Below the pieces are notes generated by a model. It was not told the DNA's origin. It saw nothing but the letters and a program-made list of their open reading frames with translations, and ran no database searches. The translations under genes were made by a program, and so were the position numbers. Shown one piece after another: positions 1 through 11,029 of a stretch of DNA of 64,000 nt. Location: the NCBI GenBank assembly GCA_029215795.1, contig JARDYH010000004.1, positions 34,228,001-34,292,000 of the forward strand, in the 5' to 3' direction. Source of the DNA: Anniella stebbinsi (lineage: Eukaryota; Chordata; Lepidosauria; Squamata; Anniellidae). Position 1 is the first letter of the stretch. Each line of letters starts with the position of its first letter.

Positions 1-300
1 TAGGCCTAGGTTGCAGTAGTTTACCGGCAACGGACGGAAGTGGACACCCCACCAGGTAAAGAGGGGGGCTTACCTGGCGGGGCTGTCTGCTGCTATCGGC
101 AGGTGCCAGTGGGCACCCGCCAATGGCAGCAGACAGCCCCACCAGGTGAGGATCGCGGGGGGGCTTACCTGGGGGGGCTGTCTGCTGCCATCCACTGCTG
201 CCCAGGTGGCAGTGGGTGGCAGCGGACGGCCCCGGGAAGTAAGGAAGACCGCGAGGTGGAGGGAGGAGGGGGGGCCACTTACCTGCGGGGTCGTCCGCTA

Positions 301-441
301 CCTTCACCTGCATAGATCTACTGAGCACTAGGCTTCGCGGCCTAGTCCTCAGTAGAGCACCAGGTGGTCATCACCTGGTGCTCTACTGAGGACTAGGCCG
401 CAAAACCTAGTGCTCAGTAGATCTATGGCAGGTGAAGGCAG
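301..441. repeat. Near-perfect 141-bp palindrome inside family P element
   Basis: The sequence reads CCTTCACCTGC..ATAGATCTACTGAG into the centre (CACCAGGTGGTCATCACCTGG) and back out with only a few mismatches. It would form a long cruciform or an RNA hairpin. The same CTACTGAGNNNNAGGC cassette recurs in the other family P copies. Confidence 0.85.
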
Positions 442-823
442 CGGATGACCCCACAGGTAAGGAGGATCGCCAGGGGGGGCTTACCTGCTGGGGCACCTCT
501 GCTGCCATCCGCTGCTGCCCAGGCGGCAGCGGATGGCAGCGGACAGGCCCGCAGGTAAGAAGGATCACGAGGGGGAGGAGGGAGGGGGCTCCCACGTACC
601 TGCTGGGGCCATCCGCTGGCACCCGCGGGTGCCAGTGGATGACAGCGGACAGCCCCAGCAAGTAAGGAGCATGAAGGGAGGAGGGGGCTTATCTGCCAGG
701 GTCGTCTGCTGCCATCCGCTGGTGCCTGCGGGCGCCATGAGACGGGAGCAGAAGGCCCCTGCAAGTAGCACAAGGGGGGAGGGACAGGGAGGGGGAGTTA
801 GGCCCCCACTCACCCCCCTGCTG

Positions 824-896
824 CCATTTTTCCCCATAGACTTGCATTAGGGGAAAGCTTTCTTTCCCCCAATGCAAGTCTATGGGGAAAAATGGC
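824..896. repeat. Family P subterminal hairpin
   Basis: Arms CCCCATAGACTTGCATT and AATGCAAGTCTATGGGG flank a short purine/pyrimidine loop. The same hairpin recurs at about 6270-6326, 18194-18230, 48196-48225, 50610-50663, 61890-61947 and 62800-62990 (split by an insertion), with a reduced form near 24200. It is a diagnostic module of the family. Confidence 0.85.
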
Positions 897-1049
897 GGTC
901 GATCCGAAAATCGGACATCCGATTTTCAGATCAGGATCGGGTCCAATCTGATCTGGGGGACCTCCGATTTTGTTCCGATCTGATCCAGAACAAAATTGGA
1001 GGTCCCGATCTGGTCCCGATCCGATCCGGGGGGTCCGTACACACCCCTA

Positions 1050-2295
1050 CAAAATATGATCTCACTGCCAATCTGAAGAACTTCTTTATGTGGTTAAGGA
1101 GAGGGAAGCCATCTTGTCCTTTGCTTCAGGCAGCAAAATATCTTCAGACAGCCTGCTTCCCTTTTCTCCCTTTCTCATCCCTTTCTTTGAGATTTCCACC
1201 TTCTGGACATCCTAGAAAATGTGGTCACTGCCCAGGGATATACACACTTATTTACAATCCTATGGTCCCTGGGAGGGCGTCCCCAACCCATAAACAATGC
1301 TATGACCCTCGGAGGGGGAATCTGAGTGAGGATTTTCCCCACCCTTTACAGCTATGTTGGAAAGCTCCACAGCAACTCCTCTTCTGATATCTTTGCTGAG
1401 ACACTGAGGAGGGTCAGTGAGGGTGAATGGGGGGTAGGACAGTTGGCAGGGAGGGGTAAAGAAGGACATGGATTCACTTGACCCATAAGCCTCTCTGTTA
1501 CCATCACCATCCACCAAGTGTCGTGATTTTAAGCCCTTCCACCAGATGTGAGACAATAAAGAGGTTTGCTATGCAATCTACAAAGCTTTACTCAGTAAAT
1601 AGATGTCTCTTTACACTTGAAGAGAGTGTGAAGGCTAGGAGCTATCTTCTAAGCTGAATTAGCTTAACAAAGCAAGACAATTGCTTATCAGCTAAGTGGA
1701 TAGCTTTTCACAGTGCTCTGTTGGCTTTTACTGAATCCCTCCTTCAGGGAGGCTCTTCAAGGTAACGCTTCTGCTCAGTGGCTAACCTAGTAGATCACTT
1801 CTCACCTCCTCTCAACTCTGTTCACTTGACAGACCCCAGTGGTGGACTCTGGGGTCTGTCAGCTCTGAGGTTCTTTTCCCCTCTGACAAAGGTTGAGTTC
1901 TCAGGATGTGGGGAGTGTGATCTCTGTGCCTGGGCATCCTGTCTTCTAAGCTCTTGGGAAGATACTTTCTTGACTCTTAGAGAGTCTTGGAGAATCTTGT
2001 CCCTGCTTCCTGTCCTGGCTGGTGTACATCTCCTTCTTCTTCAGCTTCCAAGTCTGACTGAAGCTCCAAACACTCTTTCCCCTCCCCCACTAAGGAGAAT
2101 GAGTTTGATCCTAACACCAAGAGGTAAGGAAGCTAGAGAAGCTCAGAGAACCAGCTAGCTTAAATTGCATTTAATGTGGAATGTGATGATGTAAAAGCCT
2201 CCATGGTTCCACCCAACCTGCTTGGCGCTTGCCGACAGGGCACCAGATGGGTGGAGGGCTCTTATCTTGGATCCCTCCATCTTACTTGTTTATTG
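1050..2295. other. No gene or family recognised
   Basis: This is ordinary non-coding DNA. The open frames (for example 1260-1556 minus and 1778-2158 plus) show no recognisable domain. A small hairpin lies at 1827-1861. Confidence 0.5.
1827..1861. repeat. Short perfect hairpin
   Basis: TGACAGACCCCAG is repeated in inverse as CTGGGGTCTGTCA: 13-bp arms and a 9-bp loop. There is no T-run or other terminator context. It is probably incidental or a relic of a small palindromic element. Confidence 0.6.
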
Positions 2296-2299
2296 CTTA

Positions 2300-2400
2300 C
2301 AGCCACCAATCACTTCTTTCTTCATTTCCCATTTAATAACTTATATCCTGCTTTTTACCCATGAGGTGAATTCAAAGCAGCTCCAAGAATAAAACATGAT
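2300..2400 (-). repeat. LINE/SINE 3' tail fragment
   Basis: The stretch with TTATATCCTGCTTTTTACCC resembles, on the minus strand, the conserved GG(T/C)GGGATATAAAT-type tail of squamate LINE/SINE repeats such as the one at 63205-63440. No coding part is preserved. Confidence 0.4.
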
Positions 2401-2424
2401 ACAAATACATTCTTGTTGCTGGTT

Positions 2425-2575
2425 TTATTGTTGGCTTTTACTGTTTCTATTGCTACCTTATTGCGTTTATGTCTTTATTGCCTTTAATATTTTAACTGTC
2501 TTTATATATTGTATTGCTGTAAGCTACCTTGGGAGGGCTTCTGCCTTGAAAGGCAGCCAAGAAATGTCTTACACA
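2425..2575 (+). repeat. LINE 3' UTR tail fragment
   Basis: An AT-rich stretch leads into TGTAAGCTACCTTGGGAGG and CTTGAAAGGCAGCCAAG, a shape shared by reptile LINE 3' ends (aaaccgccttgg..ggcagaaagg...). It is truncated and non-coding. The family assignment (L2 or CR1) is tentative. Confidence 0.4.
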
Positions 2576-2882
2576 TCCAATCTTAAAACAGCCACCTGTG
2601 CCTGCCGCAATTGTAGCGGAAGGGTCCTCTGCCACTTCCAGCTGCCTCAAAGAAAATTACCTCAAGGCATCATGGAGTGGTGGAAGAAAAATCTAATGTT
2701 CTGGTGGAGTATATTTTCCTTCTGAGGATTCTGGAAGTTGTAGTCCCAGGCCCTAGTGAGAAAGGAAAATCTGCTGTGGGCTGAGAACTTCAGCCTTCCC
2801 CTCCTCTTCTACTCCCAGGTAGGTTTTCAGGCCCTTGTGTCAAAGGAAGGCATTGGGGGAAGTGTTAGGAGTTGCTACTGAG

Positions 2883-3018
2883 GCAGGATCTACACTATTG
2901 CTTTATAACGGTTTATAATACTTTTGACAACTGTTCTGGCTCAGGACACATTATATATACAGTTTTCAAACTGTTTTCAAAGTGTTATTTCCTGCTTGGT
3001 GTAGATCTATCTCAGTGG
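2883..3018. mobile_element. Small MITE, family H copy 1
   Basis: It begins GGCAGGATCTACACTA and ends CTTGGTGTAGATCT, giving an AGATCTACAC-type inverted terminus. The inside (tttataacggtttataat ... cagttttcaaactgttttcaaagtgt) is shared with the copy at 8946-9075. The termini resemble those of the larger MITE at 35898-36109. No TSD could be read. Confidence 0.55.
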
Positions 3019-3159
3019 TCTTTTTCAAGTGTTTCATTGGAACACTCAAAAAGCCTTAAGTTTAAGTCCTTTCAGGGCAAAATGAGATGGTGTTTGCTGA
3101 TGGCAATTATCTAGAAACTGACAATCCAAGTCCAGCTTCTTTTCTCTCTGGCACAAGGA

Positions 3160-3290
3160 TGGGTAACTTGGAACCCTCCAGATGTGTTGGCTCTCAACTC
3201 TCATCAGCCCTAGCCAGCATAGCCAATGGTGTGGGATGATAGAGCTATAGGCCAAAACAACTGGAAGGCTACAATTTGCCCACTCCTGCT
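3160..3290. repeat. Palindromic interspersed repeat (actacaactcccat type)
   Basis: The sequence follows the pattern ccctccagatgt-ttgg-ctctcaactctcatcagccctagccagcatagccaatgg-tg-ggatgat. This is a diverged copy of a repeat seen in cleaner form near 28690-28770, 29890-30010 and 60045-60120. A half copy lies at about 3590-3650 and another at about 14020-14090. Confidence 0.5.
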
Positions 3291-3344
3291 CTAGAGCTTA
3301 GTCATATGAGAAAGAGGAGAAATAGAGGGAGAAAAACCATGCAG

Positions 3345-3510
3345 TAAGCCTATGTACACCAGTTGCTGGGGAACATGGATGGAGGTTGCTATTGCACTCG
3401 TTTCCTGCTTGTGGATTCCTGGTCAACAGTTTGTTGGCCACTGTGTGTACAGAATGCTGGACTTAATGGATCCTTGGTCTGATCCATCATGGCTCTTCTT
3501 ATGCCTTGAA
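3345..3510 (+). mobile_element. CR1-like LINE 3' end fragment
   Basis: The segment TGTACACCAGTTGCTGGGGA ... CTTGTGGATTCCTGGTCAAC ... GGTCTGATCCATCATGGCTC and the terminal CTTCTTATG match the 3' part of the longer copy at 13245-13870 (opposite strand). That copy preserves a CR1-type ORF2 C-terminus. This fragment is 5' truncated and non-coding. Confidence 0.6.
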
Positions 3511-5644
3511 AGTTTAGAGGACATAGAATGAGGACTGCCTGGTTGAAAAGAAAGATGGCTTTGGTAGCCCGGTTTCAAGTTAAACCAACTTTCCCCAGAC
3601 TGGCACCCTCCAGATATGTTGGATTGCAACTCATTGTCCCTGCTAAAGTTAAGCCCCAGCAGAAATGTCAATCAGGCACTTGAGGAGACTCTGATCAAAG
3701 GAAGATATGACTGCCAAGGCAAGGGTCATGTTCGGTTGGCAGTTATGCCCATAAACAAGAGTATGACAAAGCAGAAACTACTAGCATCTTGAACAATGCT
3801 CTAGAGGAATGGCAAGGTCAGAGTAGTTCCTCATGGAAGGAGTTGTTGTTCCACCAAGGGGCCAACAGCAACTGAGAAACCTGACAGCTCAGATCCCTCA
3901 GAAACTCCACCTCCCATTGGGTGCTGACTGCATCCTTAAAGGGGTCATGCTTCGTTTCTTAAGCTTCAATGAGACTGAGGAACCTGAGAGGCTTTGGGAG
4001 AACCATTCTTGTAGGTTGATGAGAGGTCTGAGTCGTTGGGGGCTCCTGAGGTTCCCCCCTGGAGTGGGATGATGACCAGTATCTCACAGAGCTCAGAACA
4101 CTCTTTGGGGTGATGGTAAGCCTCCATACCATCCCATAATTACCAAACAGCATGGTCATTGGCCCACTCAAAGACAGCTGGATTTTATGTTGCCAGCAAA
4201 TCCCATAACTCGCTCCAAAATAGAATCAAATCAAAGCTGCTAATCAGACTTTTCAATTCATCTGGGTGAAGCTGAATCAACTGAGAAGTCATTACTCAGA
4301 CATTTCTGTGCTTAAATCTAAATGCTTTAAATAATTCACAACAAATACTGAGCCTTAAAAAAATAAAATAAAGTAGGAGTCCCCGTTATAAGGTGCTCGG
4401 TGTTGTTTTTGTTCATAAGGTGAGTCAGACAGGAAGAGAAATATATATATTTTCTATAAAGTATGATTTTTCATCCATTCCATACAATGTAACACTGCTA
4501 CAAGAGAGTCCTTGGAGTCCTGTTTCCTTCTGAATTCCAGGAAGTTCCTACTGCCTTCCGGGCAAAGGATATTACTCATCTTCCTAATTGTGGCTGTGGG
4601 CTTGCTTAGAAAGCCCATTTGGACACTCCTGTTGTTATTCCAATAATTGGATCACTGTAAATTCCTATAATAATGTCACCTCCCATACAAATTTTAGACC
4701 CTGGGGCTGATCCTTCTTTTGCCATTGCCAGTGCAGTCCAATGGTGCAACTCTTGCACTGGTGTAAAGATTCAGAGGGTCGAATTGGACTGCTGCTGGCA
4801 GCCTGATCATGCCGTTCATCCTAGGACACAAGACACTATCCATGTTTTGTACAAAATAGCAGAGCAGCATCACTTTGTTGTTTTCCATGGATGCATTAAG
4901 CAAAGCATCGCAATGCCAGCTGCTGGTGTTTGCCCACATATGCAGGTGGTATCACCTCTCTGCCAAATGGAAGCAAAGCCCTAAGGGCCCTCATTTTCAG
5001 TTGTGTGCTCTGTTCCCCCCCCCCAATACACTTGGCTCGATATGCAATGGGTTCTCGTGCACAGGCTTCTTTTGCATGCACCAGCTGAGTGTGCACGTGT
5101 TTTACTCATTCCTGTTCAGCTGGCAGCAAGCTTGTGTCGAGGAGAATAAAAGCTTGCTTCCCATCTCAGGAGGGAAACAAAATGGTCATGGCTCAGTTAC
5201 ATACGGAGTCCCCATACATACTCAGTTCAATCCATTTCAACACATGCATATGGAAAAACAGTTCATTGGCAAACAATTACAGTAGATTAATCTGAGTGTT
5301 TGAGGAGAGAACATCAATGGGGGAGGGAGTGGAAGGGAAGGACATCCAGTTTACCTGGTTTAAATCTGTGGCCAGGTGGCAAGCCTGTTAGAACACTGCG
5401 TGTTATGTGTGCATGGTAACCTTTTAGAACTTCCTGTCAGGAATCATCTAGCATCAGCTTTTGAAAATGACCCCTTAGAAGAGGGTGATGTAGAATCATT
5501 CCCAGAGGTATTATAGGGAGAAAAAACTGGCTGCCCTCCTAGGCAGAGCCTAGTCCTAAAAAGAAACTTCTCAGGTGAAGTCTTGCTCAGCGTCATACTC
5601 AGAAGACATTCTAAATTTAATGCCACAATGATCATATTACTACA
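3511..5644. other. No gene or intact element recognised
   Basis: Mostly unique-looking DNA, with half of the actacaactccc-type repeat near 3590-3650 and an AT-rich patch near 4440-4460. Open frames of 60-136 codons are present but show no family motifs. Confidence 0.5.
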
Positions 5645-6030
5645 GCTGTAAATAGGGCTGTGCAAGTCCCCCCTATTCATCTCAGGGACCATTTCGGAGC
5701 CCCTGACACAACACTGATCTGACTTGGGGTGCTTCGGGGTTTGCCCACCTCACCTCAGTGCTAAGGCAAAATTCCCCCCCCCCCGAGGTGACTCAGCTTT
5801 GCAGGTTCCTGGGTGCCTGCCGCACAGCCGGCACCAAAGAAAGCCAACAGCAAGGCCGACAGTGAGTCCATTGGACTCACCTCCCTCACCTCCCTCTCCC
5901 AGCTCTTCCCACTCACCTGCTGCCTCATTGCCAGCTGCCCTCATTGCTGGCTGTTACATCGCCGGCATTGCCAGTGCTTCCCACATCACTCACCATGACC
6001 ATTCTTGAAATCGCAGCCTGGTTCTCATTT

Positions 6031-7426
6031 AATAATAATACTAATAAATTTCTTTCTTAACAGTCTCTCCCTCTGGATCGAGGCGGGGAACAGCATTAAA
6101 AACAAATGATATATAATACTAGGGATGTGCACAGCCAAATTTATCGCATTGTATCGTTATAGGAAATTCCAATATAAAAAAATTTCAGATCCGATCATAT
6201 TGGGGGGTACCCGGATTTGATCGGATCGGAAATCTGATAAATATCGGAAGTTCCAATAAGATAACAGTGTTTTCCCCATAGGTTTGCATTGGGGGAAAGA
6301 AAGCTTTCCCCAATGCAAATCTATGGAGAAAACACTGGGCCAGCACTCCCTCCCTCCCCCCACTCATGCTCTTTACCCGCCGCCACCACCGCTGCTTCCA
6401 TCGTCGCTGCCGCCTCCGTCATCACCCAATGGCAGCGGTCCGTAGTACTGCTAAACAGGCTTTGCAGCCTGTTTGTCAGTACAAAGAGGCTCCAAGTGAT
6501 GCCGCTGTCCTCCACAGCTCCGGACTACTGAGAACTGGGCTTTGCAGCCTAGTTCTCAGTAGAGTGACGGCGCGCCAGGTGATGATGTCACCCAGAGTGT
6601 CGTCGCTCTACTGAGAACTAGACCGCAAAGCCTAGTTCTCAGTAGTCTAAAGCAGTGGAGGGCAGCGGATGGCAGCCCAGAAGGCCACAGGTAAGGAGTG
6701 CAAGGGGGAGGGAGGGGTCCCCCTTACCTGCGACCTTGTCCGCCGTCCACGGCTCTGAACTACTGAGAACTAGGCTTTGCGGCCTAGTTCTCAGTACAGC
6801 TACGACGCTCCAGGTGATGTCATCACCCGGCGCATCATCGCTCTACTGAGAACTAGGCTGCAAAGCCTAATTCTCAGTAGTTCGGAGCAGCGGATGGCAG
6901 CGAATGGCAGTGGGGAAGGCCCAGGTAAGGAGCGCAAGTGGGGGGAGAGAGGAAGGGAGGGAGGGAGGGCTGGGCCTAAATTGGCGGTCCGATAATCCGA
7001 TATGTCTGATAGTTATCAGACATATGGATTTCGGATCGGATCAGATAGGGACTCCTGGAATGTTTATCGTTATCGTTAATCGGATGTCCGATAACGACCT
7101 TATCAGATCATTATCGGCCATCGTAATGATACAATACACATCCCTATAAAATACATAAAACTGATTAAAAACATATAAAAACTAATACATTGTTAAAATA
7201 CCAATAGAACTCTTAAAATCTGACTGGGTAGGCCTGCTGAAAGAGATCAGTCTTCATTGCTTTCTTAAATTCTGAAAGACTGTTAAGTTGTGAATCTCTC
7301 CCGGCAGGCCGTTCCACAGTCTGGGAGCAGCAGAAGAGAAGATCCTCTGGGTAACAGTTCTCAGCCTAGTTTTGGTTGACTATAGTAAATTCTTCCCAGA
7401 GGACCTGAGTGTGCGGAGCGGATTGT
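6031..7426 (-). mobile_element. L2-clade LINE 3' fragment (L2-A copy), interrupted by a hAT element
   Basis: The minus-strand LINE has its 3' end at left (AATAATAATACTAATAAA, then GGATCGAGGCGGGGAACAGC). It is interrupted at 6120-7146 and resumes at about 7155 with CATAAAACTGATTAAAAACA, exactly as the uninterrupted L2 copy at 53978-55424 reads. The remaining coding part corresponds to the ORF2 C-terminus (SAAPRLWN-type region near 7310-7340, degraded). It is 5' truncated at about 7426, after the ggacctgagtgtgcgg stretch. It lies inside the outer hAT element. Confidence 0.8.
6120..7146. mobile_element. hAT-type palindromic element, family P, nested in L2
   Basis: Termini are TAGGGATGTGCACAG and ...TACACATCCCTA, flanked by TATAATAC (6112-6119) and TAAAATAC (7147-7154), 7 of 8 identical. 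It contains the family hairpin (6270-6326) and two long palindromic cassettes (about 6524-6650 and 6758-6884) built on CTACTGAGAACTAGG...CCTAGTTCTCAGTAG with a TGATGATGTCA or TGATGTCATCA centre. CAGGTAAG motifs lie at 6688 and 6922 and CTTACCTG near 6723. It encodes no protein. Confidence 0.9.
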
Positions 7427-7820
7427 CACAGTGCTGGTCACGGCAAGTGATGCAGCAGGTACCCAAGATGATGGCAGCCAGCAGCACCGGCAATGGTGGT
7501 GGCCGGCAGCACTGGCGATGCAGTGGCTGGTGATGATGGCAGATGGAAATGAGGCAGCAGGTGAGTGGGGAGAGCCAGGAGAGGGAGGTAAGTTCAATGG
7601 ACTCACTCCCGTCTTTCCTGGGACAGCGAGAGGGAGGACCCAGCACCGTTCCAAAGTGCCCCGAAGTGCCCCAAAGCTTCGGTGTCGATGTGCTTCAGCT
7701 TTGAGGCACTTCAGGCTGACCCAGAACCAACTCAGAACCAAGGCAAAGCGGGCTGAATTAGCCCACTTTTCCTCAGTTTGGGGGATTTGGCTCGAGGTGG
7801 TGCACAGCACTAGTTGTCAA

Positions 7821-8944
7821 GCACTTAAGAGGGCTTGGCAGGGCTTCTAGAAATCTAGAGGGTCAGGCAAGAGTTGTCTGCTGCTTTTTATCCCCTGCCA
7901 TAGCTACTATTTCTTGCCTCTTGACCTGCTGGATAATATCTAACCATATTTCCCATCCCTTTCCCCGCTTTCCTTTTCTCACTTGCCGTCTTGCTCAAAC
8001 TTTTCCAAAGCTTTGTAGCTTGGAAACATTTTTTTTAAAAAAAAAATGAGTAAGTCTGTAGCCATTTACTTAAATGGCACAATTGATTCTGCTTCCAGAA
8101 GTCAGGGTCCTTTGAATATACAGAGCCTTTATTTGAAGATTCTGAACTGCTAGCAACATGAAAGACCCCCAAAGGGAACAACATACACATTGCTGAAAAG
8201 CACTGCAAATCACTGTGCATTGTCCTCTCCCTCCCATTCCTCCCCTGCTGTTTCACTCCCACCTTTCAGAGAATATAAAAAATCCTTTGGGAAACATGTA
8301 ATATCCTCTGCTTTTCTGTTCACTTACACGGTGCTAAGAAATGTTGAGAACAGTAGCGATCGTGACAGTGACAAATGATTCGGAGCAGCCTGGCGTTAAT
8401 AAAACATATTGCAAGATCTGGCAGCTAGTGTTGAAAGTACGTGTTTGCATGTTTAATATACGATGCTCTAAATCTCAATCTGTTGCCACTACCAAGGCAA
8501 TCTACTGGCCAGCTAATGATGCCTAATGCATAATAGAGGAGAGAATGCAAACAAAAATATTTCACTTAATCTCAGGAAGTGCTATTTCGAAAATATCAAG
8601 TTGGTTGTCAAATAGAGAACATAGGAGAGAAAGAAGTTAGTATGAAAGGACAGTGAAAATGGAGCACAAGAGTGTTAATCAGATCCGAGGCTAAAAGAAC
8701 CTTAAACTCAACAAGGAAATGCAGAATGTAAAGACATCATATGGAAACCTGACATTATATGGTGTGTGTGTGTTTTACACGTCATTGAACCATAAGCAAT
8801 GTCATGTTTGGTCTTTGAGCTTCCTACATGAGCAATTTATTGCATGCTCATGATTGGCCATCAACCTCCAGGACGTCTCCTGCGCCTTCACCCAGTAATC
8901 ATGTTTAAAAAGAAAAAAAGATAATACAATATTTAAAATTGTCA
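7821..8944. other. No gene or repeat family recognised
   Basis: Unique-looking DNA with poly-T/poly-A at about 8030-8046. Open frames of 60-75 codons lack recognisable motifs. Confidence 0.5.
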
Positions 8945-8945
8945 C

Positions 8946-9075
8946 GGGGCAGGATCTACACTACTGCTTTAAACAGTTTATAACAGTAGTGACAACTGTT
9001 GGGGCCCATGATACACTCCATATACAGTTTTCAACCCGTTTTCAAAGTGTCATATCCTTCTTGGTGTAGATCTGG
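8946..9075. mobile_element. Small MITE, family H copy 2
   Basis: It shares its start (ggatctacactactgctttaa), middle (acagttttcaacccgttttcaaagtgt) and end (cttggtgtagatct) with 2883-3018. It is non-coding. Confidence 0.6.
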
Positions 9076-9356
9076 CTGGGATATCTCCAGTATGTAAAGT
9101 CAGTGTTGTGCTATTGTACAGCCACTTGATGGTGATGTTTCAATGAACTTTATGGAGAGGGGAAATTTTCAATTACAAATCACATAGTCGCTGTTGGTCA
9201 CTGTCTAAAGGAACCTTAATCAATGTGGAGAGACTCCAGAAGAAGAAGAAATGGCAAGGGTGCAAGTTTTTTTCTTAATGTACAGACATGCCTTCATCTA
9301 TAAAGCATGTGGCCAGAAATGAGCAAGAAAGGGGAAAGGAGAGACTGTGCTGTGTG

Positions 9357-9676
9357 TAGGGTGACCAGATAAAATCCAGGTCAGGGCTCATGTAACTTTA
9401 ACAGTTGTAGAGAAAAGGGAATTTCAGCCAGTGTCATTTGTATGCAATTAGTTCCTGGTGAAATTCCCTCTTCATCACAACAGTTAAAGTTACAGAGACC
9501 CTGCCTACTTTTGTATATGGTCACTCTAGTATAGTGCCTGAAACTTTAACTGTTGTGATGAAGAGGGAATTTCACCAGGAACTAATTGCATACAAATGAC
9601 ACTGGTTGAAATTCCCTTTTCTCTACAACTGTTAAAGTTACATGAGCCCTGACCTGGATTTTATCTGGTCACCCTA
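9357..9676. mobile_element. Palindromic hAT-type MITE, family D copy 1
   Basis: This 320-bp element is one long palindrome. It starts TAGGGTGACCAGATAAAATC and ends with the exact inverse, GATTTTATCTGGTCACCCTA. Inner blocks (aactttaacagttgt, caggaactaattgcatac) appear in both orientations. Flanks GCTGTGTG and ACCATGGC do not match, so the TSD is lost here. Copies at 11079 and 52626 carry 8-bp duplications. Confidence 0.85.
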
Positions 9677-10479
9677 ACCATGGCAAATTTGGTGATGGCC
9701 AGGAACCATAACAAACATCATGGCAGGAGAGCTCCAACTATTGCCTAAGCCTTTCCTAAATGTTTCTGTTCCCTGCCCTATAGTCTGGGCATAAGAATTT
9801 GGGATGGCATTTCTAAAACTGATGAAGAGGAGCTCAGAGAATGGTGAGTAGCTAAAGGTGCCAACTACTGAAATAGGAGCCTCTATCCTTATCAAACCTT
9901 CGATATGACTCTAATGGCCTTTAATACCCTGAGCCAAGAGACACAGGGGATTAGGAGAGGTGACAGCCCATTACAAACATGTATGCCAGCCTAACATGGG
10001 TGGACTTGGGAAACAGATTTAACCAGGTGCTATAAATAATTCTGTCCAGCAGACGGACTAATAAATGCGCTTAAATCTTGGGGTGGGGGAAAGTGCAGAC
10101 CTACAGGAGTACAACTTGTGCACATCACTTTCTTTGCTGCATTTCAGCTGAATAAAATGACATCGTCTTTAATTTACCTTTACTGTGTTGGCCCATTAGG
10201 CATGGATTTTTTGTCAAGCTACAGCATCGCAAGCCAACCAAATAACCTTGTCATTGCCATTTTTCACAATGTCCTTTGTTTGTGTATGTGTGAACTCTAA
10301 TTGCAGTGCAGTTTCATCTCCCCAGTGCACTTTCTTGTGGAGCAAAATTCCTTGATAGTTACAAGTAAAGCTGAGATGAAAGTTCTTAAAATACCTTTTC
10401 CAGCTCAAATAGGGGAGAGGGAGGTTGAAAGGTTTTCCAAAACCAACCATGACCCACCTGTTTTGCTGCTTTCACCAAT
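9677..10479. other. No gene or repeat family recognised
   Basis: Unique-looking DNA. Short open frames of 60-78 codons show no recognisable domain. Confidence 0.45.
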
Positions 10480-10900
10480 TCAAGGTATAAAACAAACCGC
10501 AATATAAAAACCACAATATAAAAGTACAATATAAAAGCACAGCCAGGATAAAGCTGAGCAGCAGTGTAGAGATTTATACAGATTCAAAATACAGATTTAA
10601 AACAGCAAAATCAGGGTGCCACAGCAGAGAAGGCCCTCCTCCTGGTAGCCACTTGCCTCACTTCCTTTGGCAGGCTCCAGACATGGAATGGCAGCCAGTG
10701 CAACTAGAAAAGCATTAGGGATAAGCAAGAAAGGACAGATTCAGTTCTCATTGGCTTACATAGCATTCTATGGCCTCCTAAAATCTTAAGAGTCACCAGT
10801 GAATGCTGACCTGGACTGGCAGCCAGTGAACTTAAAGCTCTTACCGCCAGTAACTGTGACGCAGGAGAGGCATTTCAACCTTTTAGGCTGGGGAGAAAAA
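10480..10900 (-). mobile_element. Degraded L2/CR1-like LINE fragment
   Basis: On the minus strand the block around 10620-10690 reads as the decayed LINE ORF2 C-terminal region that also gives 'EGAFLV' in the copy at about 11400-11530. An AT-rich 3' UTR follows (cacaatataaaagtacaat). It is heavily mutated. Confidence 0.45.
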
Positions 10901-11029
10901 GCTGGGAAAGCACCAAAAGATCAGTGATCAGGGGAAATTGGTGTGGCCAGTAAAAGGGGGAGTGGACATCTGGGGAAGCCGAAAGGGTCACACTAGGACG
11001 CCCATGAGGGCCAGATTTGCCCTGCAGGC

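Larger units (their letters stand above)
1..1049. mobile_element. Non-autonomous hAT-type palindromic element, family P (left end outside window)
   Basis: The right terminus reads ...GTACACACCCCTA, the inverse of the TAGGGGTGTGCAC start seen in intact copies at 18045, 24045, 46870 and 50437. Subterminal DNA is rich in GATCCGATC-like words. Internally there are GC-rich arms with repeated CTTACCTG / CAGGTAAG motifs, a long palindrome (301-441) and the family hairpin (824-896). No transposase frame is present; the open frames here are chance frames in GC-rich DNA. The left terminus and left TSD lie outside the window, so the 8-bp duplication cannot be checked; the right one would be CAAAATAT (1050-1057). 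The hAT assignment comes from the TSDs of the other copies. Confidence 0.8.
5653..7812. mobile_element. Outer hAT-type palindromic element, split by an L2 fragment
   Basis: The left end TAGGGCTGTGCAAG and right end GTGCACAGCACTA are inverted termini. Flanks GCTGTAAA (5645-5652) and GTTGTCAA (7813-7820) match at 6 of 8 bases, fitting an old 8-bp hAT-type duplication. Its arms (5653 to about 6030 and about 7427-7812) are inverse of each other; for example CACTCACCTGCTGCCTCATT answers AATGAGGCAGCAGGTGAGTG. An L2 fragment carrying a family P element sits close to the palindrome centre. Removing the inserts leaves about 760 bp. No transposase is present. Confidence 0.7.

Noticed and set aside
872..1387. 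A 171-codon plus-strand frame as a gene
   Set aside because: It runs out of a transposon terminus into unique DNA, has no domain and begins inside the family hairpin.
9357..9676. An 8-bp duplication around family D copy 1
   Set aside because: The flanks GCTGTGTG and ACCATGGC do not match; the element call rests on the palindrome and the other copies.
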